NCBI GenBank assembly: GCA_008360955.1
Contig: LUCM01004891.1
Location: 124,001-188,000 of the forward strand
DNA from: Fasciolopsis buskii
Taxonomy: Eukaryota > Platyhelminthes > Trematoda > Plagiorchiida > Fasciolidae
DNA: 64,000 bases
Direction of reading: 5' to 3'
The position numbers were made by a program, and so were the translations under genes. The notes under the pieces are model-generated. The model ran no database searches and was not told the origin of the DNA. It worked only from the letters and a program-made list of their open reading frames with translations. Shown piece by piece: positions 26,039-39,668 of the stretch; positions within the stretch are counted from its first letter, which is position 1, and each line of letters begins with the position of its first letter.

Positions 26039-27737
26039 ATTAGTTCTCCTAATGACGGCAATAACTTTTGAAAACTGGGTTTTTAGTAAACAGAAATTTT
26101 TAGCAAGGAACTTTAATCTATTTGTCCAGTAAGAACACAATTTAATAAGATTATTTGTGGGAGAAGATAATGTGTGCTACTAGTTCCTTGGATTTAACAT
26201 CAGTATTGATTAAATATATTCCCTCAATAAGATATTTTTTCAAATGTTCTGGATGATCTACGACAATTTAAGGGACAGTCGTAATTGCCACATTTTATTG
26301 ACGTGCTTTTTTGTCACTGTGTCACGGGATTTTGAGGTACGACAAAATTTCGCACGGTCTGTTACACAGCAGAGTGCTGTTACAAAGTTATTCAACTGAC
26401 AACTAGTAATATCATTTACACTGAAAGTCATTACCGTAAACGTTCTAGTAGTACTATCTTCTTCGTAGGATTCAGTAGTAAACGTTTTATGGCATGCACG
26501 ATAGATTTTTTATCTACCACTTCTCTCACAGTCCAATGCGTGAATTCCGCTAGAAAGCAACTCGAGATCACCAACTTACGACTAGAGAGTGTATCATTGC
26601 CTGCGAACAAATTCCCTATCCTCTGGCGAATAAAAATGAGGCAAAAAAATTAGTTTATTGAAAAAGTCCCGTCAAACGCGTCCCACAAAAACGGAGTCTT
26701 TGAACTTTCGTTTTCTTTCCTAATCACAAAGTCTGTCATTTCGGAAAAAACAAGAATTAATTCCATAGATAGGACAAGTGTAAAAGCATGATATTCAGTG
26801 AAGATTTCATTAGTGTATAACTGTTCTTTTTCGTGTTCTTTGGTAAGTGATTCGTGAAATCGTCTCGTTAGAAGAAATAAAACAGTGGTTACTCACGTGG
26901 AATGATGATGCTGGACACAATATTGTGGGAAGTTCATTTCAAACGTAAACAGAAGGGAAGATAGAATCATCAGACTCTTTTATAAATTGAGGTTAAAAAT
27001 GTTTGATCATTGGAATCTTCAATCAGAAGTGAAAAAATATTTGGGGACGAACGAGCCAACAGATCTGTTTGGTGCTTTCAACCATGGACTGGGTTTGCAC
27101 AAACCTATTCCAAGGGAATATGCTACATCACAAATAAATACACAAACCTCGTGTGAAGAATTGTCGAAGCAGTTAGAAAACTATTGTCTAATTAATCAGT
27201 TTACTAAAACACAGTACGACTACTTGGTAATTTTTTGAAAGTATTTTATTACCACTATAGTTTTGATGAACCTACTTCGTCTTTCACTAATTGACAAAAC
27301 TAATTACGGTGAAGTTCATCATCTCAATTACAGTAGCATTATTGCTAGACCAATCACAGTTCATCAAAGAACACTTTCAGAATGATGAAAATGAATAAAA
27401 ATTATTTAGCAGTTGATTAGTTTATTATACAGTTCACTTTCACTACAATTATTCAGATGGTCAAGATATCTAATTACCGCGAGTAAAAGGTCAGTGTTTC
27501 GATTCCGACAGCATATTGCATTGCAAAGTGTTTTACATTCAGAATATCGCTTTGCGGTCAAAATATTGAGAAAAAGAAGGAAGTTTTATGCTCATTCCTT
27601 TATGGGAACAAAAAACTCATGGAGGAATGATTTAAGCACGCTATGATAGCTTGCTCAGGAATTCGGCTGAAACCCCGCCACGGTTTGTCAAAATTCGTGG
27701 TAAATATAGGATAGTGGAGTTTCTATAGATAGTGATT

Positions 27738-30330
27738 CTAGAGGATATGGAATGAAAATCGGGTCGTGTTGAAATATGAGAGCGACACTAAAACATCGTT
27801 GTGCAGAGGGTGCGTGGGATCTGAAGGAATTTTGTGAACAAATCTTCCACATGCTGATAAGTGTTGATCAAATAGATTAAGGGACAATTCAGTCAGTGGT
27901 ATGAAGGACACATGGCTAATAATCGATAGCCCCGGCAAACAATTCAAGTCTTTTTTATGTAAACCTGAAAAAATAACAGAAAAACAGTAAAGAAAGATTG
28001 GAAAAAACATTGGTATACAAATCGGGAGATGGTGCTTTGTTTCACCTAGTGGTATCAAAGCTTCCTGATTTGAAATGACAACCGTCGGAGGTTCTTTTCA
28101 CAGGTCGCAATGTGAGAAGTCCACTTCAGATTTTTATCAATAATTATTCCTAGATATTTCACAGAATCAACCCTAGTAAGAGTTTTTGAGTTGATGGAAG
28201 ACGATTCGGATGGGTAGGCTGTTCAAGAGAGAGAGAGAACAGACATCTAGATATGTTGAGATCAAAATCAGATCGTGCAGATAAATCGTAAACAGAACAT
28301 AGGTTGTTGGAAAAACTTTCAAAATAATCGTTGCTCCAAACAGCTTGAGAGAGGGCAACTTGATCAGCATACTTAAACAGATAGCACAAGGAGCTAACTG
28401 ATAAGTTGCTGATGCAAGTGCAGAAGAGATACAGTGAAAGAACAGCAGCCTGAAGCATACCTGAGTTGTTAACCAGTGGTTTCGAAGTTTTACCGCCCAG
28501 TCATGTGCACTGTGTCCGGTTAGTAAAGTAATCAGACAACCATGTTAATCAAGGCATGTTTCCAGTTGGTGAAGTAGAAGACTGTGGGACCTAATCGAAC
28601 GGCTTCATAGTCCAGGAGAGCGCAACGGACAGATTTCAGCTGTGCGTCTAAGGTATTACAAACTTGGTGAATGAGGGAGGCGACAGCGTCGTAAGTGGAT
28701 CTGTCAGATTTATAAGCTAGTTGAAAGGAGTCGTCGGGATGATACAACGAAGAACACAGGCTCTTAAGCACTGCACACTTCGTCAGTTCAAGACCAGAAG
28801 ATGTAAAGTCAATGAGATGAAAGCCTTTTGACAAAATGGTAGAACAGTAGAATTTTGGAATGAGAACAATAGTGACAGTCTGGGATAGAGGACGGCCTTG
28901 CTGAGGAGTTAATCTGAGAATTGAATGTATCAGTCAGGGACACAGCGCCATGCCTTAAAAGCGCTGGGGGAAAACTTTCGGGACCAACCCTGTGGTAATT
29001 TTAATAGTGCGGAGATGGTCGAACAACTCTTTCTTAGTAAAATGTGCAATTGTCACATCATCATCCGGTCAAACTATGACTGGGGTATGAGTGGAACGAT
29101 GGATGAAATCATGGTTTACTCTGTCGACATCCGTAGAATATTTCACGTCTCTTTTCCTTCCCACACAATAGTCGAATGTCATGCCGTGGGAATCGGTTAT
29201 TACCACTCAAAAGTTGGCTGGCGAATGTAGTGTCGATGCTTTTTATTTCAGCTTTTCATGAAATAATTCACCATGTGATATCATCGCTGAACTCACCATA
29301 AAGAAACCATGGAAGTACTGTACAGCTGTTTCATCCTTGTTAGGAATCAGCTTTTATTGGGGTGAACATATACCACATACTTGAGTTACTACAAAATTTG
29401 AAGTAGTTGCCCTAGCGTCCCCTTAAAGGTTTTAGTGTCTGGGAGGAGATGCGGTCATTTGAGAATAGTATTTTTAAGCAGCAGCTGACACCACTAATCG
29501 CGTTGGCCATCTCTGTGCCAAGTTTTACATTGTCATTGAGCAGGGGTTGAAAATAGAAACGGACAGATGCATGTGAAGTAAACTTTTGAAGAAGAGTAAG
29601 GTTGTTGTGTGGAAAATTTAGGAAGCGAACTTGAATTTAAATTGTTTGCTTGAAAGGACGGAAAGCAGACCGCGAGCATACCTTGGGCCCTAACAAAGCA
29701 GACAGTGATCGCTACTTGATGTGGGAACCCGCAGTTTCACGCAAAAGGACTCAAGGTGGCTGATAATAAATCTATCCAAAATGGAGTCACCTCTGGTGGG
29801 AGAAATGCGAGGTCAGTTAAACCAAACACAGTCAGTAATAGGGTTGCTGCATGATTGAAATTATCTACAGTAATATGCAGATTATCCTCAAGAAGAGGGA
29901 CAATAAACACTAAAAAAGAATAGAAAAAGCTGCCATGCTATGCTGCCAGCCAAAAGAGACAATATTTAGGTTCGTTATGATTGTACTGGTTTGGCTGGAA
30001 AACCTAGGATGACACTGCGTCACGAGACAGTCAGTACCAACTAGGGAGTTTATATAATTAACTTCGGACTTGCCAGACCAAAAGGAATTTATGTATGCTG
30101 CCACACCGTCTCCAGTCTTCTTCTCGTTCGAAACTCTGTCCTCCAGGAAGAGTCTGAAGCTGTCTATCGACACGAGTGAATCACCAATATCCGGGTTCAG
30201 CGAAGATTCTTGTATGCATATGACACAGGTGTGGACGATAATGGAACCCCTGATCCCGCAAGATAACAAAGAAATAACAGTGACAGAATCAAAGTGCAGC
30301 CAGTCAAATGGCGCGCGTGGTTAGTCGGCT
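27738..30330 (-). mobile_element. Antisense CR1/jockey-type LINE relic (endonuclease + RT)
   Basis: Read on the minus strand. Endonuclease domain, about 30300-29900: ICIQESSLNPDIGDSLVSID and FRLFLEDR. Further endonuclease/linker text (GLTDLAFLPPEV) lies near 29800. RT, about 29000-28070: FPPALLRHGAVSLTDTFN-like start, FQLAYKSDRSTYDAVASLIH, SVRCALLDY, a damaged YADD box (KYADQVALSQ) and KYLGIIIDKNLKWTSHI at about 28165-28115. The C-terminal part runs to about 27740. Stops, frameshifts and a SINE insertion (29257-29348) break it, so it is dead. It is opposite in direction to the host gene and lies in intron 1. Clade assignment is from motif style only. Confidence 0.8.
29257..29348 (-). mobile_element. 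Ribozyme-SINE copy A3, truncated, inside the LINE relic
   Basis: The minus strand reads CTGATTCCTAACAAGGATGA, then AACAGCTGTACAGT and the tail to CATGGTGAATTATTTCATG. Two bases of the CTGATGA core are missing, the stem I 5' strand is replaced by unrelated sequence and the tRNA-like head is absent. The right part is therefore a truncated, ribozyme-dead copy. It is closest to the copy at 54.7 kb. Confidence 0.7.
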
Positions 30331-30672
30331 CGAAAATTGCTTTGGGATGTTTCAAATTGCAATCCAATTTCAATTCACTGCGTTGGTTAAAAGTGGCTGG
30401 CTGAAATAAAGTTACCAGAATTCAGATTTATTTGAATAAGAATGACGAAGAAATACAATGAGAGCTTGATAGATATGGAAAGAGCGAGGAACACTTTTTA
30501 AAAGCTACTTCTGTTTGGTTGATCGTTTAGGAGATTACGTTTTATTACTTCCTGTTTGTTGCTTTGATGTTTTTGTAGAAGATATTCGGTTTGTTTCAAG
30601 ATAGTATGGTTAAATCAATCAAAAGTCTACTGGACTAGTTCAAGAAAATGCACACTCTTCTTGCTTTTCCAG

Positions 30673-30852
30673 GTTACAAACGCAATATACCCAGTTGGCC
30701 ACGATACTCAATGCAAGGTGATCCACGTCTTGGTACACACGATTTGGTCATTACTAATGTGACACATGAAGATGCGGGCACGTATGAATGTCAAGTATCC
30801 CCGGTAGCCGGGCAATCACCGTTGCGAAGACAAACCACATTATCCATTCTGG
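30673..30852 (+). CDS. Exon 2: second half of Ig1 with nephrin/Kirre-family signature
   Basis: The acceptor is TTGCTTTTCCAG and the donor G|GTAATT; both are phase 1 and the length is 180. It encodes residues 156-215. IPSWPRYSMQGDP matches the IPGFPRYSxxGD motif of nephrin, Kirre and Sns family first domains. LVITNVTHEDAGTYECQV gives the D-x-G-x-Y-x-C strand with C195, the disulfide partner of C137, and an NVT sequon. This is the most diagnostic exon for the family. It is separated from exon 1 by a 19.7 kb intron that splits Ig1. Confidence 0.92.
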
Positions 30853-31435
30853 GTAATTTCTTTGTTTATATTATATTCTTTACTCACTGCAGTTTTCTTC
30901 TTCCAACTGGCGGTGGATTTCGCCAATTAAATTCACAATATTTGTTTCTCAGTCTTGGTTAGCACTTTCTTGATCGACATTGGACTTTTTTTTCTTGATC
31001 TGTCAAGCTTGATAAATGTTATTACATTACATCTGTAAGGACGCAGCCTGTTTTGGCGTTCGTTTAACTAACAAACCGACAGCCTGGAGGGCAGGAGCGA
31101 TAGCTCCACTAGGACGGAATTGAGAAAAATCAATAAACTAAGGTAAAATTCATTGTAAATAGCAAACGCTTTCAGCGCATTGGGGTGTGTTGCATTTGTC
31201 AATCAACTGTTCCGCATTGGGTGACAGAGTTTAAAGTGAGCAGTAGAACAAAAATAATAAATGGCCACTTTCACGGACATAGTACTATTATCTATAGAAA
31301 ATAAATACTTATAGAGAAGTATGACTCTGATCAAAGGCCATTTTCGTCGACTCTTTGGCAGAAAACCTTCAGGGTATTCTTGTTAATGCGCTTTCATTAA
31401 TTAACTGCAATGCGTTTCTTATACATTGCTTTTAG

Positions 31436-31870
31436 TGAAACCATCACAGCCAGTGATTGTCGCTCCATCCGGGGAGCCTCAGCCTACTTCCAATGGTCGA
31501 CTCACAGTTCTTCTGCGACAGCCTAATTCCGGTGAACGAAATTTGTTGCGGTTGTCTTGTGAATCCCAAGGTGGCAGTCCCCCGCCAACTTTTGAGTGGT
31601 ACCATAATGGTCTGATCGTAAATTCAACAGCTAGTAAAGACAGTACTGTTGTCTCCACGGAAAGCGGAGGAGAAACGTCAGGTGTGCGGGTCGATGAATT
31701 CGCATCCCGCACAACTCGCCTGCAACAACACTCTGCGGACCTGGTTCTGGACAAGGAGCAACTGCGCACCGGTGATCGGCTGGTCTGTCTGATCAGCAAT
31801 AAGGCCACACTGCGATCAAAAAAGCTGTCACAACAGAAACTCCGAGCTGAGCTCTACGTAGTCATTCATT
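31436..31870 (+). CDS. Exon 3: complete Ig2 domain
   Basis: The acceptor is TTGCTTTTAG and the donor CATT|GTAAGT; phase 1 to 1, 435 bases, residues 216-360. It starts VKPSQPVIVAP, a usual inter-domain linker. The domain follows: LLRLSCESQGGSPPPTFEWY (C257, W270) and then GDRLVCLISN (C333). GGSPPP-x-x-x-W is typical of the second, C2-set domain of nephrin and Kirre proteins. An insertion of about 20 Ser/Thr/Gly-rich residues lies in the middle, with one NST sequon. One exon equals one domain. Confidence 0.92.
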
Positions 31871-34800
31871 GTAAGTACTGAATCCACTGCTAGGAAAAAC
31901 CAACTTCTCGAATGGTGCCCATCGCGACCAATTCCTTGATGACCTGAGCTTTAGGTTTCCGTTCTACGGAGATCCAATTAAAATCACTGATTAAAGATTG
32001 GTCAAATTACTCGAAAATAAACAGGAATGACAAGCATCAAATAAAACAACGAAGCCTATGCCTATTCGATATGCGTTTACTTAAAACATGAATATCACTT
32101 ATGAGTACAATTGTATTTCACGATTGTGTGCTGTACTTGTGCATCGGTTTCAATGGATTTCGACCGGCGATCATTGTAGAACGTATTCATAGTTCGGTTT
32201 TTAAATAAATTGTGTTGCTATAGTTACAGTAACTAGCACCAGTTCCAAAAGTTTACTGGGATCCTTTTACTGATATAAAGCAATGTGTCCTCCTGACTAT
32301 TGGGGCATGTATCACTTACGAGAGTCCAAAAACAAATTTGTATGGAACGATTTGATTCCACTGCAATTCCAATTCTTGGTTTATACGTAGCCAGTTTCTT
32401 TTCATTATTCTCTCATCTACCCATTTTTCCATGGTAAGAATGATTTTGCGCCAACGTGTGTTTTGCTGGGTCACATAGTCAGGTAACTGTCTCTTCACTC
32501 CTCGTAATAAGATTTCTCTAGATCCAAAGTACAACTGGCAGATTATAATTGCATTGCACGATTGAAAGGTGAGTGCTTTTACTCGGGATTATCTTCATCC
32601 GAGTAGTTTCAGAATGAAAAGCTGTTATTATCGTGTGTACTTGACCAAATGGTTGAGTAATGATCTTAGTCCTCAAATTAAACTTACCGATGGACTTTAT
32701 TTTGGTAATGGGACAGATAAAGACATTGCAAATTAATTGGCCCTTCATGACAACTAGATGGTTTTTCGAATCACCTCGAGATGATAATGTTTTGAAAGCC
32801 AGGTTTTACCATTATTTTTGGGGGCCTTCCACTATCCCTTTGATATGACCTGTTTATCGATTAGGAAATCGGTTCAGAAATTCGCTTATTTGCAGATACC
32901 GAAAGGAACACTTAGATGAATCTAAAATTTTGTTTGCCTTAAAGCCAGTTGGACGATGATTTGGGAATGACAAAAGTGGGCAGGCTCAATGATTCCCGTT
33001 CTCCTTCATGCCCGTCACTCACCTGGTTGTCTAATTGTTCTCCAGTGAATGTTCCCCTTTATTGAGTGCCATCATTTAGACAAAAATAGCCTGGGAATGT
33101 AATATACTTAGGATATATGACCACGTTAAATTAGGCACACGAAGTGCCCTTAGTGTAAACGATATTACCATCAGTTTTGGTTGTTACCACAGATACAGCT
33201 AGGAGGTGAATATAGTGGGCTATTATTGTAGTCTGCGAGACAACTTACACCTGACTGTGGTAAGAAAGTCTGAACACCTAATTAATCCTGTCGTTCCATG
33301 CACAGTAGTGTATTTGCGTGACTCTAAACAGTTAACAAACCATATCTAACCTCAATTTGAACAAAGCCGTGTGCCGCCAACTGGACGGATGTCACGATTA
33401 GCTGACCTGATTTTTGGGCAAACAAACGGAATTTCTAATTTTCAGATCTTACTTACAGAAAAGGTAAATGGGCGCTGACATATAACACATAGACCCTTCA
33501 TACCCTTGCATATAGATTGTCAAAGTTCACCCATCAAATAAAGCATAATGATAGCACTAAACTGAGCGTTATTACACAAATCCAGAATGTGAGTCTTTTG
33601 CAAAACCAGCATGTGTTCCATGGTTCAAGCCGATCGCTGGCGTCAGAATTTCACGGGCGCAAACTCACTCTGTTTTTTGGTCTCTACTTTATCTTTCCAA
33701 GTGTGTTTCACTACTTTGCTAAACTTCGACTTAAAGGTAAATCAATTGACATGGTCAATCATTATTTAACTAATGATAAACCTAGAAGGATTGGATGTTG
33801 TTTCGTTTAGTTCTGGTACAACCTGTCGAAAGTTTGACTGTGACAGTGAAAGTACCGTACTCATCTTTCAGCACTAATCATAACATAATTGGGATCCTAG
33901 AATGCACGAGTAAAAATATTCGCGAAGAAGCAAATAAAACATTTAACGGCAAGAAACAGGAGTCCTTGAAAGTTGGAAAGGCAGTTAAGGGAAATGCAAT
34001 AACGCAATACATTCTCTGTCAGATAGACTTTATGGAGGTCTACGATGTTTAAGTGTGAGCACATATTCGGGAAAGATATAAAGCGACCTGGAATCCTCCT
34101 CCATTACTAAGAATATGCAAACATTCGGAAAAATTATGCCATAGAATAATGCTATTAATCATTAGTACCATGGCAGTGAACATCCTCGATCATCCTTCTT
34201 ACCGTCGTCCCGGTGATTAATCCAAATTCTTACCTGATTTTACGAATCAATCGACCATTACTTCTTACATTTACTAATGACATTAACGAAAACTCTCTCA
34301 TGTTCTGTCTCAGCGTTGCATTCGGAAAGCAGAATCCGATTAGCGTTGAACTGTGGGTTGCTCTTTGTGACTTGGGTTCTACTATTTTCCGATGTTTTTG
34401 CTAAAGTGATGAATAAATTCGCCGCAGTAAATTTTTGTTGTTCAAATGCAACCTCGACGTTGATGAAAGCTCGATAATATAGTGAATAAAACACATTCCA
34501 AAGTCCCGAAGCGATACGTTTTTCGTGCTACGATTTTCGGCTGTCTCAGGCCATGTCATAATTCCGATACTCACAAACCGTAGCAGTTCATTTATCAAAT
34601 CTTTACGCCATAGGCTTTATACGGTGATCCACTCTGCACGATGATTGAGAAAACAGCAACCTACCCTAGACAAAATTATGTGAAGCATGCCGTTTCAAGC
34701 TTATATTGCTATCTCTTTAACTGGATGGAAACATGATCAGTTATCGATTGTTTGCTCCCCTACTGGTCTGTTTATACATTGTTTTGCGCTTAGTACGAAT

Positions 34801-36500
34801 ACTGGTCAAGGGCCTGTTTGCAATTAGCAGACATTTTACAATTTCCGTTGTCTCTTAATCAGGCAACCAATCAGCTCATCACAGTTACAGGGTGGTTAGT
34901 AGTCATTTGATTAGTCTTACCATTTAACGAGATCTTCATTTCTGAAGACCCTATTCTCGCCAAAGAATTCATTCAATTGAAGTGATGAAGCTAACACAAT
35001 TATGCAAATTATTCCCATAGTGCGTGCTTTTGTGTGCTTCTTTGTGCGTGTTTGTGTGTGTTTGTACATGTGTAAAATAGCACTACTTTAGCTGAGGAAT
35101 ATTGTCTTTCTGTTGATGAACGACGCCGTACAGAGAATGAGACAGTTGCACTCACTCCGCATCGTGACTAGTCGCACATAAAGGAAAGTCCGATTAATGT
35201 GAAATAAATGATTCGACAACGGAAGTCCAATTAAACGGTCGGACTTGACTGATTTTCACAGAGTGGACCTTGTCGAAATCGTGTATAATTCATCAACGCT
35301 TCCGCTGAACTACAGAATCCTGCTTCTCACGTTTAGCTCAACCTATTCACTTTATACTTCACAATCTATCGGTAATGTCAATAGCTCTTATTGCACTAAA
35401 GTGAGAAATGCAGGTTCCGTCTCTCTGAAGATAACCGAGTGAGTAAATATATGGCGTTTGTTTGTAAGTCTCCGCGGAATACCTCCTTTACTGGTCACTT
35501 TTATGTCTGACTGAATAAATACAAATTTTCTGACAGTTAGTAAAGGAATAAAGAACCAGTAATAATAACACGAATCGTGTGTCTGTGACATTATTTTGTA
35601 AGATGTAAAAAGGAGATATAAGTTGACTAGAACCCTTACATAGAAGTGTATATGCTTGAGTTCAGGGCGAACCTAAACTGAATACGTCAAAGTGAATTAA
35701 GTCTTCGAACAATGTCGGGGTTGAGGGGATTCATCATTTTAGGAGCAGACCAGAAAATCTCATACCATTAGTTGTTGGCGAATGTTTGTGAAAGCATTAC
35801 CCAGGGACACCGGCTAGTTCATAACACGAAATGCTCAATCAGAATTGGCTTATAAGCCTTGATTCGACTAACGCAGCCGAGCAATACGGAGCACAAAACT
35901 GAAAACTAGTCAACACGAGCACCACCAGATGAACGTGTGACTCAAGCTGCATGTGAAGTGGTTTCAACTTGTCCGCTTGAGTTTGGTGATCGATTAGAAA
36001 CTTTTGGATTACGATAGCAAACGCTTAGATAAAAGGATCTTCGAACAAGTAGCGAAAATTCGACAGTTAACTCAGGTAGTTAAAGGCTACTGCGATAGAG
36101 GTGATTGCTTACGACGACTGCCTACCAGTGGGATTAACCAGAAATGTAGTGGAACTTCAAAACCAATGATAGATCAATTCATAGGCGAAACACATCAGTT
36201 AATTGGACCAGGCAATTCAATATCTTGAAGATATCTTCAATCCACTTAAACTTTCGCAAATGACAAAAAAGCATCATTGATAATAAGCGACTCACTGTCG
36301 TGGCAATTTTATTGTCAATCAAACGAAACTATTGCAACTTGTAGCATAAATCAAGATATAGGGTGCTTACTAGTTTCGATACATGAAAACCCTAAAGCCG
36401 CTACAAGTGAAAACCGCTATTTCTTTTAAAAATTCCTAAGGATTCTTGCTAACACGGAATTTAAACCCGCTATTTTGGCCGCATAAAACCCTTGATACAG
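31871..36500 (+). other. Intron 3 (4.6 kb)
   Basis: GTAAGT to ACAG. AT-rich; a short TG-rich patch near 35026-35070. No retroelement or second gene recognised. The short open frames (for example 33517-33810) have no domain features. Introns 2 (30853-31435), 5 (51845-53349) and 7 (57541-58222) are likewise plain apart from a hairpin repeat in intron 7. Confidence 0.6.
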
Positions 36501-36887
36501 CACCTCCTGGAAATCCGGAAATCATTGACTGGTCCTTCAAATCCAATGCTTCCAAGATCCTTGCAGCTGGCGCACCACTGGAAGCTACATGTCGTTCAAC
36601 ACCAGCCGGACATCCCCCGGGAGAGTTAGTCTGGCGATGGGAGTCCATGGCTATGGATAATTCCGAAGACAAATCGTCTCTCGGACCAAATCCGGCCCAC
36701 CGAATTTCTCAAATAATCACACCGATCCCACCCGACTATGCAGTACAACAGTACGCAGATGACAAATTGCTCAGCAAAGTTAGAATACCTCAAGTGAATG
36801 CTTCTCAGCATGGAATGGATCTGGTTTGCACTGTGAAACACCAAATTGGACCGGAAAAAAGTGCCAGAATTCCTGTGCTGGTTCGAT
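36501..36887 (+). CDS. Exon 4: complete Ig3 domain
   Basis: The acceptor is CTTGATACAG and the donor CGAT|GTAAGT; phase 1 to 1, 387 bases, residues 361-489. It starts PPGNPEIIDWSF, continues APLEATCRSTPAGHPPGELV (C391) and WRWES (W405), and ends with MDLVCTVKHQ (C470). Sequons NAS occur twice. The GHPPGELVW element closely resembles GTPPGKLIW in exon 6, and the splice acceptors of these two exons are almost identical, which suggests that they are paralogous. Confidence 0.9.
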
Positions 36888-39651
36888 GTAAGTAAATGTT
36901 TTGCTTAATCACATATCCTCGGAACTCTTTTGTACCTCATAAACCTTCCATGCTGAGCATTTCCATTATTAGTTCACCATCGTCCTACTCATTTTATATA
37001 AAAATAGAAGAGTCGAAACCTCGTGGAACCATATTCATAATAATGGACGGGTTATGCAGCAAAATATAACTTGTCCTGTTGCTTCACAAAGCCAAGCTTA
37101 GCCAATCAGTGGCAACTGTGAGTCGGCAAACGAGAGGGAATTAATTAAGTTTTGGATTGAACTAGTCCTGCTATCATAAGAAAGACAAGCAATTGCAAAG
37201 GATCCAGGGTGGCATGCTGTTGTACACTGCTTGTAATTCCAAGAAAACTACTGAGGGTTTTAGTGAAAGAGGCAAGCAAAATCACCTAAACCCAATCTAC
37301 TAGACCGTATCGAGTATGCAACACTAACAAGCAAAAAGTGGGGGTCAAGTGGCTAAAATACAAAGAAGATTAAGTTTTTATTAGGAATTCCAGTCAATCG
37401 TAATAAGACATAAAAGCATATCGTCACCTTTCGGTTTTTTCGTATAGTTAACAAAGTTTTCTCCGAAGTAGAGGACCGGCGTCGCGGATATTCCCGTCCC
37501 TATGGTGTGGACACCTTGTACTTTTCTGTTAAGTCATCTCCATACTTGTACACCGTGATGTCTTATTTACTTCGGATCTGATTCGATGTCTAGGCTTTTT
37601 GAATACACTGCTGATTTTTATCTAACGGGCACGGATGCATCACCAAGAAGCGTCTGATGCAATTTAGGGCCTGGAACACTGACCACGAAATACGTTAAAG
37701 GGAAAAGAGGCGAAATCCTCCTAAACTGTTCCATGTTTAACTATTTATTTTTGTTCCCTGTGAAGAATCACGTCGGACAAAGTGGCGTGGAGTGGGACAG
37801 TGACAGTCTCGCCTGCCATACGGATTTGATTTAAACGAATTTGGCAATCGCTCATGCATAACAGGTTTTGTGTGGGTTGATTCACCAGTGAGGTTCACTT
37901 TTTTCCCGTCTGTCATCAGAACAACAAGGCAGAATGTTACGATATGAAAGGATAAGCTTGTCTGAATGCTGCCAGGTTTCTCGCATTCATACTCAGTTTC
38001 GCAGACCTTATCAGTCTACTTTCAGGTGAGATCTCTTTTATCAAACCGAGAGTACAAATTATTCGGCTATATATTCCGCATTAGACTTCCTGATTACAGA
38101 CTAAATATACAAGCATTCTGAAACTCATGCAGGACGCACACACAAGCACGTACACATACCAACAGTCATACGTCGGAGAACTTTATTGCGTAACTGATTC
38201 ATCACGCCTTAGGATCTTTTGTGAAACAACGAGGAAGAGGGTCAGAGAAAACGATTAAAGGAAAAACATTTTCTTCTCTTTCTTCTGTCTTCCAAAAGTA
38301 GTTTCCATTTGAGTATTAGGTTAACTATGAATGATGAAGTGGTTAGGGCATAAAACTGGTTAAGTGCATTTAATTAGTTGATTCCCTGAATGAACAAACT
38401 GTTCTTCTGCCTCTTCAAAATCTTGCTGATTTTTATTTTTTGATGGGTTCTTGTTGTTGGCTGAGAAAATGTCTGACAGATGTATGAAGGAACATTTTGG
38501 GTAGTTTTGGGTAAGCAATTAAATAAGTTTTAATCTCTCGCCACACTCATGGGGACTGATTGGTCTGATTCGTTTGCATCTGGCTTCTCAATTAGCACAA
38601 GTATCGCAGTATTTCTGGGAATAATGAATGAATTTATTGAAAATAAGTGTACAGTTATTTATCGACCAGTGACAACCACTAATGTTTGCGTATTTCTATG
38701 CGGTTACATTGCTTAGCTGATACTTTTATATGCAGCATGATTTTCCAATTTTATTTACGATTCGCGACGGAGCAAACAGGCGAATAAGAATGGAACAATT
38801 TGCTAAAAAGAGTTGCGAAATGTTTTGAGAAAAATCCAGCGGTAAAAATGAAAAGTTGTGTCTAATCCTCCCCCCAAAATAATTAGTAAGTGAGCTTAAC
38901 TTAGGCAGATCCAGTTACATTGTGAGGCTAAGTAATATAATCTCCTTTATTTTATTTTGTGACCATCTCAAGCTGTACAAAATCAATGGCATAATTAGGA
39001 AGTTTTCACAGGCGAAAAGAGGAACTAAGCTGCTTAACCTACACAAAAGGGAAAATAGTTTCTCGGGAAAATGGCTGACTTGTGAAATTCCATTTGAGGT
39101 GATATTAATCGGACTAGTTTTTCTTTGTATAAGATGATAAATATAATTGCATAACGACATACTTCAAGTATTCGAGTAAACTGCAGCAAGACAAAATGAA
39201 GGCATTTTTGTACACGTTTCTGTTGCACTAGCTAGCAAATCGATATCCCCGCCCGTTGACCAGCTGATGCTGTTTCGTGAATAGAAAGTGGATCAGCTGT
39301 TTGTGTTATGCGACTCCATACCAGAGCATCATCAGACTAGTTTGGCTGATGGTAGGGATTTCTTAGTTTGTCGTTAATGCCCCGGTTTTCTGGCATCTAG
39401 TTAGAAAATCAACCTCGTTAGCTTGCTGCATTGCAATCGCATTGTTTTTTCTCAAAATGAAACCAGGGCGCCTGTCTAAAGCGGGTTATTTCTACTAACT
39501 TATTTCCGAGCTTAAACAAATCATACTCTGACTTCCAGTTGAAAGATATGAAGCGATCGCATTCCGGAGACATGCTGAGAATTCAGCATATTGTCTCGAG
39601 TAGATGGAGGACTTGGGATTCATTCACGAGCATTTATGTACAGTCATGCAG

Positions 39652-39668
39652 ATATATATATATATATT
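39652..39668. repeat. Short AT microsatellite
   Basis: Eight to nine AT units following CATGCAG. Confidence 0.8.

Larger units (their letters stand above)
10951..30672 (+). other. Intron 1 (19.7 kb)
   Basis: Starts GTAAGT and ends CAG; splits the codon for Gly156 inside Ig1. Contents I can name: a tRNA-like relic (12786-12880), a SINE of the 48.6-kb family in antisense (19055-19330), two ribozyme-SINE copies (23790-24063, 25862-26038), a short AT microsatellite (25515-25533), and an antisense LINE relic (27738-30330) interrupted by a third ribozyme-SINE copy. The rest is AT-rich and shows nothing I can name. Confidence 0.75.
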
